Made by a program: the position numbers and the translations under genes. Of a stretch of DNA of 8,060 nucleotides, positions 1 to 6,290 are shown one piece after another (within the stretch, counting starts at the first letter, position 1; each line of letters begins with the position of its first letter). Source of the DNA: Candidatus Dormiibacterota bacterium (GTDB lineage Bacteria; Chloroflexota; Dormibacteria; Aeolococcales; Aeolococcaceae); contig JAFAJR010000224.1 in NCBI GenBank assembly GCA_019236085.1, forward strand, positions 1 through 8,060. The letters are read 5' to 3'. The notes under the pieces were generated by a model. That model had not been told where the DNA came from. It saw only the letters and a program-made list of their open reading frames with translations, and did not search any database.

Positions 1-1
1 C

Positions 2-1078
2 GGCACCACCGGCAGGCCCAAGGGGGCGATGCTCACGCACGGCAACATCCTCTGGAACAACATCAATTCCTCGCTCGCCTTCGACACGCTGAGCGACGAC
101 AGCACGCTCGCGGTGGCGCCACTGTTCCACATCGGCGGGCTCAACGTCACGCCGATTCCGCTGTTCCTCAAGGGCGGCTGCGTTGTGGTTGAGCAGATGT
201 TCGAGCCCGGCATGGTGCTGGAGCTCATCGAGAAGCACCGCATCACGCTCATGTTCGGTGTGCCGGCGATGTACCTGTTCATGGCGCAGCACCCCGATTT
301 CGCCACGCGTGACCTGAGCAGCGTGCGCAACCTCATAGTGGGTGGTGCACCGGTTCCGGAGCAGCTCATCAAGGTGTACGCCAAGCGCGGCATACCCTTC
401 TTCCAGGGCTACGGCCTCACCGAAACGGCGCCGTTCGCCTGCTTCCTGCCCACGGACAAGGCTGACCAGAAGCTGGGGTCTGCCGGCATCGCGCCGTTCT
501 TCACCGAGGTGCGCATCGTCGACGACAACGGGCACGAGGTGCCCCACGGTGAGCGCGGTGAGATCGTGGTCAAGGGGCCCAACGTGATGCGCGGCTACTG
601 GAACCATCCCGAGGCCACCGCAGAGGTGATCATCGACGGCTGGTTCCACACCGGCGACATCGGCAGGCGCGACGCCGACGGCTACTTCTGGATCCTCGAC
701 CGCAAGAAGGACATGATCATCAGTGGCGGCGAGAACGTGTACCCGGCCGAGGTGGAGGATGCACTGTACGAGCACCCGGACATCAAAGAGGCCGCGGCGA
801 TCGGCGTGATGCACCCGCGCTGGGGTGAGACCGTGCGCGCGGTCGTCGTGCTTCATGACGGCAGGACCATCACTGAGGCCGAGGTGATCGAGTTCACCCA
901 GGGGCGGCTGGCGCGGTACAAGCAGCCCAAGTCGGTGGTGTTCACCGACCAGCTGCCGCGCAACCCCACCGGCAAGGTGATCAAGTTCGAGCTGCGTGAG
1001 AAGTTCGGGCAGCCCATGACCGAAACCGACGATGCCGTAGACACGTCGGCGAAGGCGGATTCACTCCGCCGGAGCTGA
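2..1078 (+). CDS. Acyl-CoA synthetase / AMP-dependent ligase (FadD-like), 5' end missing
   Basis: This is the C-terminal two thirds or more of an ANL-superfamily adenylating enzyme, which activates a carboxylic acid with ATP to an acyl-AMP and passes it to coenzyme A. The reading frame is open from base 2. The first visible residues, GTTGRPKG, are the end of the ATP-binding P-loop (motif A3), so the true start lies upstream and the ATG at 29 is internal. Further motifs follow in order: YGLTE from base 410 (A5), WFHTGD near 640-657 (A7), DRKKDMIISGGENVYP near 698-745 (A8 hinge), and PTGK with the catalytic lysine codon at 974-976 (A10). The core is therefore intact. The last 20 or so residues after A10 are a polar tail with no recognised motif. 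The overall pattern fits medium/long-chain fatty acyl-CoA ligases; o-succinylbenzoate-CoA ligase or another aryl/acyl ligase is possible, since substrate cannot be read from this sequence. Confidence 0.93.
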   Translation, partial: GTTGRPKGAMLTHGNILWNNINSSLAFDTLSDDSTLAVAPLFHIGGLNVTPIPLFLKGGCVVVEQMFEPGMVLELIEKHRITLMFGVPAMYLFMAQHPDFATRDLSSVRNLIVGGAPVPEQLIKVYAKRGIPFFQGYGLTETAPFACFLPTDKADQKLGSAGIAPFFTEVRIVDDNGHEVPHGERGEIVVKGPNVMRGYWNHPEATAEVIIDGWFHTGDIGRRDADGYFWILDRKKDMIISGGENVYPAEVEDALYEHPDIKEAAAIGVMHPRWGETVRAVVVLHDGRTITEAEVIEFTQGRLARYKQPKSVVFTDQLPRNPTGKVIKFELREKFGQPMTETDDAVDTSAKADSLRRS

Positions 1079-1099
1079 CACCGACTGAAGGGGGTTGCA

Positions 1100-1125
1100 C
1101 GAAGGGGGAACCCTTTCCCCCTTCG
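1100..1125. terminator. Hairpin terminator between convergent genes
   Basis: A perfect 11-bp stem (1100-1110 with 1115-1125) closes a 4-base loop. It lies 21 bases after the stop of the acyl-CoA synthetase gene and directly after the stop (1127-1129) of the anti-sigma gene on the other strand, so it can serve both. Neither side has a long T run, as is common for terminators in high-GC actinobacteria. A second copy of GAAGGGGG at 1087-1094 could compete for the same right arm. Confidence 0.8.
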
Positions 1126-1126
1126 C

Positions 1127-2971
1127 TCAGGTCAGATCGATGACCAGCCGCGTCGCGTTGAAGAGGTAGTACGCCGACACCGTCGCGCTGTGCTGCAGCG
1201 AGAAGCGGTACACGGTCTTGCCCGCCGGCGACGGCAGCAGCAGCGTGGCACCGGTCACCACGCCGCCGGCCGAGGGAGTCTCGGGCTGTCCTGACGGCGT
1301 GACGCTGCTGAACTCCACATAGAGCGCTGTGCCGCCGGGCCCGATGCCCAGGGTGACAGTGGGTGCGCCGCCTGCACCGGTGGTGTCGCCCAGGTCGACG
1401 ACGATGCGGTAGTCGCCGGGATGCACACCGTAGCGGATGCCGTTGACGCCGTACTGCGTCGCGCCGGATCCCAGCGTGTGTGCGCCAGTGAGCGCCGGCA
1501 GCACTGCTGCAGGTGGCGGTGTTGGCGCTGCGGTCGGCGTGGCAATCGTTGTCGGCGCGGCAGTCGGCACCTGCTGCACAGGTGTGGTGGCGGTGCCATG
1601 AGAGTGCGCGGCGGTGTTGCTCGAAGACGGCGTGCTCACGCTTTTGCCAGTGAGCACCCCGACCAGCAGGATGATCAGCACCGCGCCACCGAAGACCCAG
1701 AGCCGGCTGTCACGGCCGGCGATGGCTACGCCGGGTTCACGGCTGCGGGACACGTCTCGCATCGCCTGGCGGATCGGCTCGAGCGACAGCCAGCTCGGCC
1801 TGCCCGTTCCACCGAGGACGCTGCGCATGTGCCGCCCCGGCGGCGGCGCCCCAGGCGAGTCGTCGATGTCGTGTGGCTCGGGCTGCGGCTCGTGGCTCGG
1901 CGCGACCGGAGCCGGAGGCCGGATCGGCACCGGCAGCACCGCCGGCCGGCCGGCTGCCTCCGCGCGCTGCGGCTCGTTCAGCCAGCGGTCAGGGATGTCG
2001 AGCTCCTCATCGCCGATCGCGTCCATCGGCTCGAACTCCATCGGTTCGAAGCTCTCAGCCACCGCCCCAACCGCCACCGGCTGGGGCTGGGGTTGCGGCT
2101 GGGGCTGAGACGGAAGCTCCACCTCCTCGAACTCGGCCTCACTCTCGGGCAACGGCCCGGCCGGTTGGCGGCGCCTGGCGGGTGCGCCGGCGCCACTCAC
2201 GATCTGGATGTCGGGATCCAGTGCGCCCTCGCCGCGCAGCAGCGCCATGCGCACAGCGAGGGCATCGCGCATCCTGGCGACGATGCCGCCGACCGGGCTT
2301 CGCGGCGGCAGCGCCACGGGCATTGGCGGCGGTCCCTGCGCCGCGGTGACCACCGGCGGCTCCGGTTCCTGCAGGTCCTCGATCGGCGCCGCAGGACTCT
2401 GGGCTGTCCCCGGCACTTCGACTTCGAAGTCGTGATGCGTGACCTGCGGTTCCGCTGAGGGCTCGATGTCCTCCTCAACAGCGGGGCGGCCGGCGGGCGA
2501 ATCGAAGTTCATCGTCATGGTGAACGGGTCCTCGTCCACCACCGGCGGGGCCGTCTGCACCGGGGGCGGCGGTGGCGGCGGCGGGACCAGCTGCGGCGCG
2601 ATGACAGGCGCCGGCACCGGCTGGTGCGCGGCCGGATTCCGCGGTGCCCAGGGCAGGGTGCGCCCGCCCCGGTCCTGCAGCCACGGCGGCAGGCCCTGCT
2701 CGAGCTGTGTTATGGGCGCGTGCCAGCGGGGCTCTCCGGGCAGCGCCTCGTCCTCGGCGAGCAAGCCGACGGTGGTCAGCAGCGCATGGGCGCCGTCGTC
2801 GGGGACAGTGACCCGCGACAGGGTTCGCACCCGGTGCGCCTCTTCGCGCAGGTAGCCGAGGCCCGTCTGGCAGCGGACGCAGCCCACCAGGTGGGCATCG
2901 ACCTCAGCGGAGCGTTCCGGCGCCAGCTCACGATCCAGGTAGCTGCTGAGCGTGAGCAGGCTGCACCTCAT
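1127..2971 (-). CDS. Membrane-anchored zinc-finger anti-sigma factor with AMIN-like outer domain
   Basis: This is a 614-residue single-pass protein, much longer than a typical ZAS anti-sigma factor (about 100-250 residues). Residues 1-50 hold the zinc-finger anti-sigma motif: C3, then H27-x3-C31-x2-C34, with the family's YLDREL segment at 11-16. A low-complexity proline- and acid-rich region fills roughly 100-420, including a run of eight prolines near 130 and a Gln-Pro repeat at 289-298. One membrane segment spans about 424-442. A Thr/Ser/Pro/Ala-rich stretch then leads to a folded outer domain at about 495-614, with GIRYGVHPGDYRIVVDL and a final RLVIDL. This looks like the AMIN-like domain of secreted actinobacterial proteins; that assignment is by pattern memory. 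The ATG overlaps the stop of the sigma gene by 4 bases (ATGA). By family knowledge the finger would hold the neighbouring sigma factor at the membrane until an envelope signal releases it. Confidence 0.85.
   Translation of the reverse strand: MRCSLLTLSSYLDRELAPERSAEVDAHLVGCVRCQTGLGYLREEAHRVRTLSRVTVPDDGAHALLTTVGLLAEDEALPGEPRWHAPITQLEQGLPPWLQDRGGRTLPWAPRNPAAHQPVPAPVIAPQLVPPPPPPPPVQTAPPVVDEDPFTMTMNFDSPAGRPAVEEDIEPSAEPQVTHHDFEVEVPGTAQSPAAPIEDLQEPEPPVVTAAQGPPPMPVALPPRSPVGGIVARMRDALAVRMALLRGEGALDPDIQIVSGAGAPARRRQPAGPLPESEAEFEEVELPSQPQPQPQPQPVAVGAVAESFEPMEFEPMDAIGDEELDIPDRWLNEPQRAEAAGRPAVLPVPIRPPAPVAPSHEPQPEPHDIDDSPGAPPPGRHMRSVLGGTGRPSWLSLEPIRQAMRDVSRSREPGVAIAGRDSRLWVFGGAVLIILLVGVLTGKSVSTPSSSNTAAHSHGTATTPVQQVPTAAPTTIATPTAAPTPPPAAVLPALTGAHTLGSGATQYGVNGIRYGVHPGDYRIVVDLGDTTGAGGAPTVTLGIGPGGTALYVEFSSVTPSGQPETPSAGGVVTGATLLLPSPAGKTVYRFSLQHSATVSAYYLFNATRLVIDLT
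2078..2107 (-). repeat. Gln-Pro codon repeat inside anti-sigma linker
   Basis: Five tandem Gln-Pro dipeptide codons (residues 289-298 of the anti-sigma factor) make an imperfect 6-base repeat. It lies in the disordered linker and could vary in length between strains through slippage. Confidence 0.75.
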
Positions 2972-3555
2972 ATGGCGATCTCTCGATAGATGGAGCCGAA
3001 TTCACGCCGCGCCGCGGCGACCAATCGTGCCGTTGAGTCGGGCGAGCATTCCAGGACGCGAGCCATCTCGCGGTAGTCGAGCCCGGCCAGGTCACGCAAC
3101 AGCAGCGCGGCCCGGCGGTCAAAGCTCAGCATCTGCAGCGCTCGCTTGACGGTGTTCATCTTCGATGCAGCAGCGGCGTCGACCTCGATGCGTGAACCCT
3201 GCGACCCGCGGCGGAACAGACGCACCGGGCCGTGCGGCCGCGGTGGATAGCGCTGTCCCTGGCGGCAAGCCCTGGTCACCGCGCGGTACAGCGCAGCGCG
3301 GCCGTCGACGCGCAGCCGGGCGGGTGGATAGCGGCTGGCGTGGTAGATACCGGCCGTGACGAAATCCACAGCGTCGTGGGCGTCGAAGACCAGGTGCGTG
3401 GCATACGTGACCAGGTCATCGAGATGCTCGCGCGTCGTTGCGGCGAGCTCACGCGACTCGGGAAGGACGTTGGCTGCGACGTTGATCATGACGTTGAGAG
3501 GGAACGCGCGGTCCTGTGGCCGCAATATACACGGCGCTCGCGCCGTGTGGCTCAT
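2968..3555 (-). CDS. ECF-type RNA polymerase sigma factor with degenerate region 2
   Basis: The 195-residue product has a good sigma-70 region 4 at about 135-190: VKRALQMLSFDRRAALLLRD, then the helix-turn-helix LDYREMARVLECSPDSTARL. This domain recognises the -35 element. Residues about 42-105 occupy the place of region 2, but the usual acidic DxxQETF-like core is replaced by DAHDAVDFVTAGIYHASRY, so core binding and -10 melting may be unusual. Pairing with the overlapping zinc-finger anti-sigma gene downstream supports the sigma call. The start at 3555 is taken because its ATG overlaps the upstream epimerase stop (ATGA), matching the other junctions of the operon. An alternative ATG at 3489 (residue 23) lies below a TATATT box and would remove a basic leader with no family resemblance. 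Neither start has a clear Shine-Dalgarno site. Being a non-sigma transcriptional regulator with a sigma-4 HTH is the main alternative. Confidence 0.82.
   Translation of the reverse strand: MSHTARAPCILRPQDRAFPLNVMINVAANVLPESRELAATTREHLDDLVTYATHLVFDAHDAVDFVTAGIYHASRYPPARLRVDGRAALYRAVTRACRQGQRYPPRPHGPVRLFRRGSQGSRIEVDAAAASKMNTVKRALQMLSFDRRAALLLRDLAGLDYREMARVLECSPDSTARLVAAARREFGSIYREIAI
3524..3548 (-). promoter_or_regulatory. Possible internal promoter with palindrome at head of sigma gene
   Basis: A near-perfect inverted repeat (9-base arms at 3529-3537 and 3540-3548 with a 2-base centre) is followed on the minus strand by TATATT (3529-3524), five of six bases of the -10 consensus in otherwise GC-rich DNA. 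The next in-frame ATG (3489) is 34 bases further on. The layout would fit an operator-controlled promoter for the sigma/anti-sigma pair, or an RNA hairpin affecting read-through. No -35 element is visible. Confidence 0.4.
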
Positions 3556-4295
3556 TCAGTAGCTGCAGGAACCGTCAGCAACTCCCCGCCGGCGACCAGC
3601 ACCGGCCGGGTCAGGCCGCACGCCTCCCAGGCGGCCGCCGGGATCCCGATGTCGGCGACGACGATCTCGCCCGTCAACCGTCGCGCAGCCGTCGACCAGA
3701 GTCCGGCCTTCATGGCGCCCAGCGTGCAGGTGATGGTGGCTGCGACGCACGGATCGAAGGCCTCGCCGCTGCTGGCGTCGAGCCCGCTGGGCACGTCGAC
3801 ACTGAGCACCGGCGCACCCCACTGGCCCATGAAACGGATTGCTGCCGCCGCCAGGCCGCGCGGTGCGGCGTGCAAACCGGTGCCGAGCACGGCGTCGATC
3901 AACAGGTCGGCGTGGGTGTGTGCGAGCTCCGCCGGGTTGCGCTGATGCATCACCTCCACGCCACATGCAGCAGCGGCCTTCAGGTGCTGGGCCAGCAGAC
4001 CCTGGAGTGGCTTGTCGCCCAGCAGCGCATGGAGCCGCAGCTGACAGCCCCAAGTGGCGAGCAAGCACGCGGCAACCGCGCCGTCGCCGCCGTTGTTGCC
4101 ACTGCCGGCAAAAACGGTGACGTCGCCCGGCTGGCCGCCCAGTCGCTGCCAGGCGCAGCGGGCCACCTGGAAGCCGGCAACCTCCATAAGCTGCGTGACG
4201 TCGACGCCACATGCAACAGACGCGCGATCGAGGTCCGCCACCTGTTCCGAGGTGAGCGCTCCGTACCGGTCCTGCAGCGAGAGGCCGTCGCTCAT
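3552..4295 (-). CDS. nnrE: NAD(P)H-hydrate epimerase (YjeF N-terminal domain, stand-alone)
   Basis: This 247-residue cytoplasmic enzyme interconverts the R and S forms of NAD(P)HX, a damaged hydrated NAD(P)H, so that the dehydratase NnrD can restore the cofactor. Family motifs are intact and in order: LTSEQ at 14-18, LMEVAG at 36-41, the nucleotide-binding GSGNNGGDG at 64-72, DAVLGTG at 134-140, VDVPSGLD at 166-173, TLGAMKAGL at 191-199 and ADIGIP at 214-219. The protein stops after the epimerase domain. Many bacteria fuse this to the dehydratase, but no dehydratase domain or gene is present here. The ATG overlaps the stop of the SAM hydrolase gene by 4 bases, and its own stop overlaps the sigma ATG, so translation is probably coupled in both directions. 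The fold and motifs make the family call firm; the exact substrate follows from the family. Confidence 0.92.
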   Translation of the reverse strand: MSDGLSLQDRYGALTSEQVADLDRASVACGVDVTQLMEVAGFQVARCAWQRLGGQPGDVTVFAGSGNNGGDGAVAACLLATWGCQLRLHALLGDKPLQGLLAQHLKAAAACGVEVMHQRNPAELAHTHADLLIDAVLGTGLHAAPRGLAAAAIRFMGQWGAPVLSVDVPSGLDASSGEAFDPCVAATITCTLGAMKAGLWSTAARRLTGEIVVADIGIPAAAWEACGLTRPVLVAGGELLTVPAATE

Positions 4296-5065
4296 CCGAA
4301 CGTCACCGTCACGGCGTCGCCGACAGCCGGCCCGTTCAGCGAGGCGGCGGCGGCACCACGGGCCGCGATCTCCACATGCCCCGCGCTGCCGACAAGCACG
4401 GCGAGCTCGCCGTCCGGGATCTCGTCATACGTGGCCACAACATGCGCTGTGCTTCCTCCGCCCCAGGATGCACCCGTCAGCGTTGTTGCCCCGAGATCCT
4501 CCTCGCGGATGGTGGTGATGGCGTTGCCGAAGTGGTCGACGACGGCCACGCGGCCGTGCAACCCCAACGCATCGGCGGTGGCGAATGCGGTGTCCAGGAT
4601 CACCGGGTCGTCGATGGGATCACCGAGCGATGTCAGGGAGGCGCCGCCGGCCAGGCGCGCCGCAGCCGGAGCGAAGACATCGCGACCGTGGAACGTCGCC
4701 GAGATGTCGCCGGGCACATCGATGCTCACGACACGACGCAGCATCGGCACGGTCTCCTCCCACAGATAGGAGATGAGCCCGTTGTCGGGAGCAGTGCAGA
4801 TGATGTCGGAGCCGAGCTGGATGGCGATGGCGCGGCGGCTCGTCCCCACGCCGGGATCGACCACAGCACAGAGCACGCAGCGGTCGAAGGCGAAGCGCAG
4901 CGCCTTGAGGTGGTAGGCGCCGGCCAGGATGTCGCCCGGGGGAACACCATGCGTGCCGTCGATGCAGCGGCTGTCAGGGTCGGCCGCCAAGGCTGCGCCG
5001 GTGAGCGCGGCGGCGTACGTATCGTCGCGGCCGTAGTCGGTGACGAAGACGACAGGCCGGTTCAT
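4292..5065 (-). CDS. SAM hydroxide adenosyltransferase (DUF62 / SAM hydrolase family)
   Basis: The 257-residue product belongs to the DUF62 family, related to fluorinase and chlorinase, whose common members use water to split S-adenosylmethionine into adenosine and methionine. The N-terminal domain has VTDYGRDDTY at 8-17, VVDPGVGTSRR at 68-78, APDNGL at 92-97 and TFHGRDVFAPAAARLA at 124-139; the C-terminal domain begins around 168 with VVDHFGN at 175-181. The Asp-Arg-His set typical of the hydrolytic members can be placed at D70, R77 and H126, which argues against a halogenase. Length is normal for the family. It is the first gene of the four-gene operon. The ATG at 5065 lies 15 bases after a TACGGT box and has no Shine-Dalgarno site, suggesting a very short leader. 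The physiological role of this family is not settled. Confidence 0.9.
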   Translation of the reverse strand: MNRPVVFVTDYGRDDTYAAALTGAALAADPDSRCIDGTHGVPPGDILAGAYHLKALRFAFDRCVLCAVVDPGVGTSRRAIAIQLGSDIICTAPDNGLISYLWEETVPMLRRVVSIDVPGDISATFHGRDVFAPAAARLAGGASLTSLGDPIDDPVILDTAFATADALGLHGRVAVVDHFGNAITTIREEDLGATTLTGASWGGGSTAHVVATYDEIPDGELAVLVGSAGHVEIAARGAAAASLNGPAVGDAVTVTFG

Positions 5066-5077
5066 CTGCGCGGGTTC

Positions 5078-5088
5078 GCTACCGTAGC
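5078..5088. promoter_or_regulatory. Symmetric divergent -10 element
   Basis: The 11 bases form an inverted repeat of GCTAC and GTAGC around one central base. Read on the plus strand they give TACCGT (5080-5085), ending 6 bases before the GTG of the small membrane protein. Read on the minus strand they give TACGGT (5086-5081), ending 15 bases before the ATG of the SAM hydrolase. One site could therefore open DNA for both directions. No convincing -35 is visible on either side. Confidence 0.55.
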
Positions 5089-5091
5089 ACC

Positions 5092-5457
5092 GTGGCGAGC
5101 GTGCACCCGGAAGCTCTCCCGGCGCCCACCCGGCGCCGACCCATGTGGGCCCTCGCGCTGGTGATCCTGGCGGCGGTTGCCGTGGCCATCGCGTTCGTGG
5201 TGGGGTTCAGCGGGCTGCTGGCGAACCCGGTGCAGTCGGTGAACAACGACGGCACCACGACATTGCACGGGACGTTCGAGCCCTACCAGTGCAGCGCTGC
5301 GTCGTGCGACGGCTACATACAAGCAGGGGCGCGCAGCGTCTTCGTGCAGTTTCCGCAGAGCTGTCCCGAGCCGGCTCGTGGCGCGACGATCACCGTCAAA
5401 GGACGGCCGGCGCCGGATCTCGGGAGCGGTTCGTACCGGGCTACGAGCTGCGCGTGA
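5092..5457 (+). CDS. Small membrane-anchored protein with cysteine-bearing outer domain
   Basis: I do not recognise a named family. The 121-residue product has a short basic N-terminus (RRR at 14-16), one membrane segment at about 19-41, and an outer domain of about 75 residues. That domain holds four cysteines (67, 72, 91, 120), which could form two disulfides outside the cell. Its pattern of short strands with GTF, GYIQAGARSVFVQFP and GATITVKGR resembles a small OB-like beta barrel, but this is only an impression. The GTG at 5092 is chosen because TACCGT ends 6 bases upstream, as expected for a leaderless transcript; an ATG at 5143 lies at the edge of the membrane segment and would remove the basic anchor. 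The gene diverges from the SAM hydrolase operon with 26 bases between starts, and its 3' end overlaps the next minus-strand gene by 17 bases. Confidence 0.75.
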   Translation: MASVHPEALPAPTRRRPMWALALVILAAVAVAIAFVVGFSGLLANPVQSVNNDGTTTLHGTFEPYQCSAASCDGYIQAGARSVFVQFPQSCPEPARGATITVKGRPAPDLGSGSYRATSCA

Positions 5458-5818
5458 CAGCAGTGGCGGGCTGCACGACGTCGAGCCGCCGGCCGCGCAG
5501 TGGCTCACGCAGCTTCACAGCTGCGTGCTCGACGATCATCCGGACCACCACGTAGCCGGTTCTGCCGGCGAACTCGGGCCGGGTGCCGAGGTTGAGAGCA
5601 AGGCGCACGCTGTCGCGTCCGTAATCCACGTCGATGCTGTGCAGGCCCTGCGACGCCGGACGCACCCACGAAACGCAGACGGTGCGCTCGTCATCATGCA
5701 CAGCAGTGCGTGCACATTCGTGCAGTCGCGGTGACAGCATTCGTGAGTCCGGCACCACCTGGCGGCCGAGGCCGTGCGGTGCCGGCGCTGCGACTCCTTC
5801 GCGGCGGATGCCGATCAC
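5441..5818 (-). CDS. Hypothetical protein, 125 residues
   Basis: No family is recognised with confidence. The chosen start is GTG at 5818, because an extended -10 (TGC TAGGCT) ends 7 bases before it; the frame is open further upstream to an ATG at 5887, but that ATG lacks any such signal and the extra 23 residues look unremarkable. The C-terminal half (SIDVDYGRDSVRLALNLGT, then VVRMIVEHAAVKLREPLRG) alternates polar and hydrophobic residues as in beta strands. Its ending on a PLxGRxLD-like segment recalls small actinobacterial proteins in which E-x-x-x-V strands precede a PLGGR motif. No signal peptide or membrane segment is visible. It overlaps the convergent small membrane protein gene by 17 bases at the 3' ends, and lies 100 bases after the MmcQ/YjbR gene on the same strand. 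Real coding is likely but not certain. Confidence 0.62.
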   Translation of the reverse strand: MIGIRREGVAAPAPHGLGRQVVPDSRMLSPRLHECARTAVHDDERTVCVSWVRPASQGLHSIDVDYGRDSVRLALNLGTRPEFAGRTGYVVVRMIVEHAAVKLREPLRGRRLDVVQPATAVTRSS

Positions 5819-5825
5819 GGCGCGG

Positions 5826-5834
5826 AGCCTAGCA
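5826..5834 (-). promoter_or_regulatory. Extended -10 promoter of hypothetical gene
   Basis: The minus strand reads TGC followed by TAGGCT, an extended -10 box. It ends 7 bases before the GTG at 5818, so the transcript probably starts at or next to the start codon. No -35 match is seen at 16-18 bases, as is usual with extended -10 boxes. Confidence 0.55.
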
Positions 5835-5918
5835 TGTGACCGTTCCAATTGGCCGATATCCGGGATCGCCGCTGTGACGGCCCGCACAGGAGATGTGAAG
5901 AAGCAGTTAAAGGCAGAG

Positions 5919-6278
5919 TCAGCGCAAACTCGCTGACAGCCGTTTGGGCGCCACTGCGCAGTAGCTCTCCACGATCCATTCGTGCAGCAGCTCGGTGTCC
6001 GGCGCGCCGTTTCCGTCGCAGTGCACGGTCACCCAGCCGCTGCGCCCCAGGCCGTATCCGGCCGGCTCGCAGCACGAGAGGCTCAGCGCGTACGGCGCCG
6101 AGTCCGGGAGCTTCACGCCCATCGTCTTGGGACGGGCGGCGCTCCCGAAGAACACGAAGACCTTCTTGCCCACCTTGGCCACGAGGTCTTCCTCCCAGGG
6201 CAGGTCCTCCCACGCTTCGGGAAGAGTCAGTGCGAAGCGCAGGAGGTCCGCCGCCGGGTGTTTGCGCGACGTCGCCAC
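5919..6278 (-). CDS. MmcQ/YjbR family protein (DUF419)
   Basis: The 119-residue product matches the MmcQ/YjbR family, small cytoplasmic proteins with a CyaY-like/double-wing fold sometimes called DNA-binding-like; their cellular role is unknown. Supporting segments are LRFALTLPEAWEDLPW at 13-28, VGKKVFVFFG at 36-45, the MGVKLP strand at 53-58, YGLGRSGWVTV at 75-85, and the terminal LLHEWIVESYCAVAPKRL at 97-114. Length is normal. The GTG start at 6278 lies 6 bases after a TAGAGT box, which itself contains the stop codon of the lipoprotein gene. No Shine-Dalgarno sequence is present, so a leaderless transcript is likely. Residues 69-70 are an adjacent Cys-Cys pair; I attach no function to it. 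Confidence 0.88.
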   Translation of the reverse strand: MATSRKHPAADLLRFALTLPEAWEDLPWEEDLVAKVGKKVFVFFGSAARPKTMGVKLPDSAPYALSLSCCEPAGYGLGRSGWVTVHCDGNGAPDTELLHEWIVESYCAVAPKRLSASLR

Positions 6279-6284
6279 GCGAGC

Positions 6285-6290
6285 ACTCTA
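6285..6290 (-). promoter_or_regulatory. -10 box overlapping the lipoprotein stop codon
   Basis: TAGAGT fits the TANNNT pattern. Its first three bases are the TAG stop of the upstream lipoprotein gene, and it ends 6 bases before the GTG of the MmcQ/YjbR gene. Confidence 0.45.

Noticed and set aside
1421..2458. 345-codon open frame on the plus strand
   Set aside because: It is antisense to the anti-sigma linker. The arginine-rich product reflects the proline and alanine codons opposite.
3524..3532. Rare ATA and TTG codons in the sigma leader as evidence for non-coding
   Set aside because: ATA also occurs in well-supported genes of the window (acyl-CoA synthetase and small membrane protein), so it cannot be used as an argument.
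3516..4769. 417-codon open frame on the plus strand
   Set aside because: It lies antisense to two genes with intact family motifs (NnrE and the SAM hydrolase), and its translation is a low-complexity Arg/Ala/Pro/Ser mix typical of high-GC shadow frames.
4292..5065. Fluorinase or chlorinase (natural product halogenation)
   Set aside because: The Asp-Arg-His set of the hydrolytic DUF62 members is present and no halometabolite genes are nearby.
5749..5785. Inverted repeat with 8-base arms and 21-base loop
   Set aside because: It lies inside a coding region, the loop is long, and such GC-only arms are expected by chance here.
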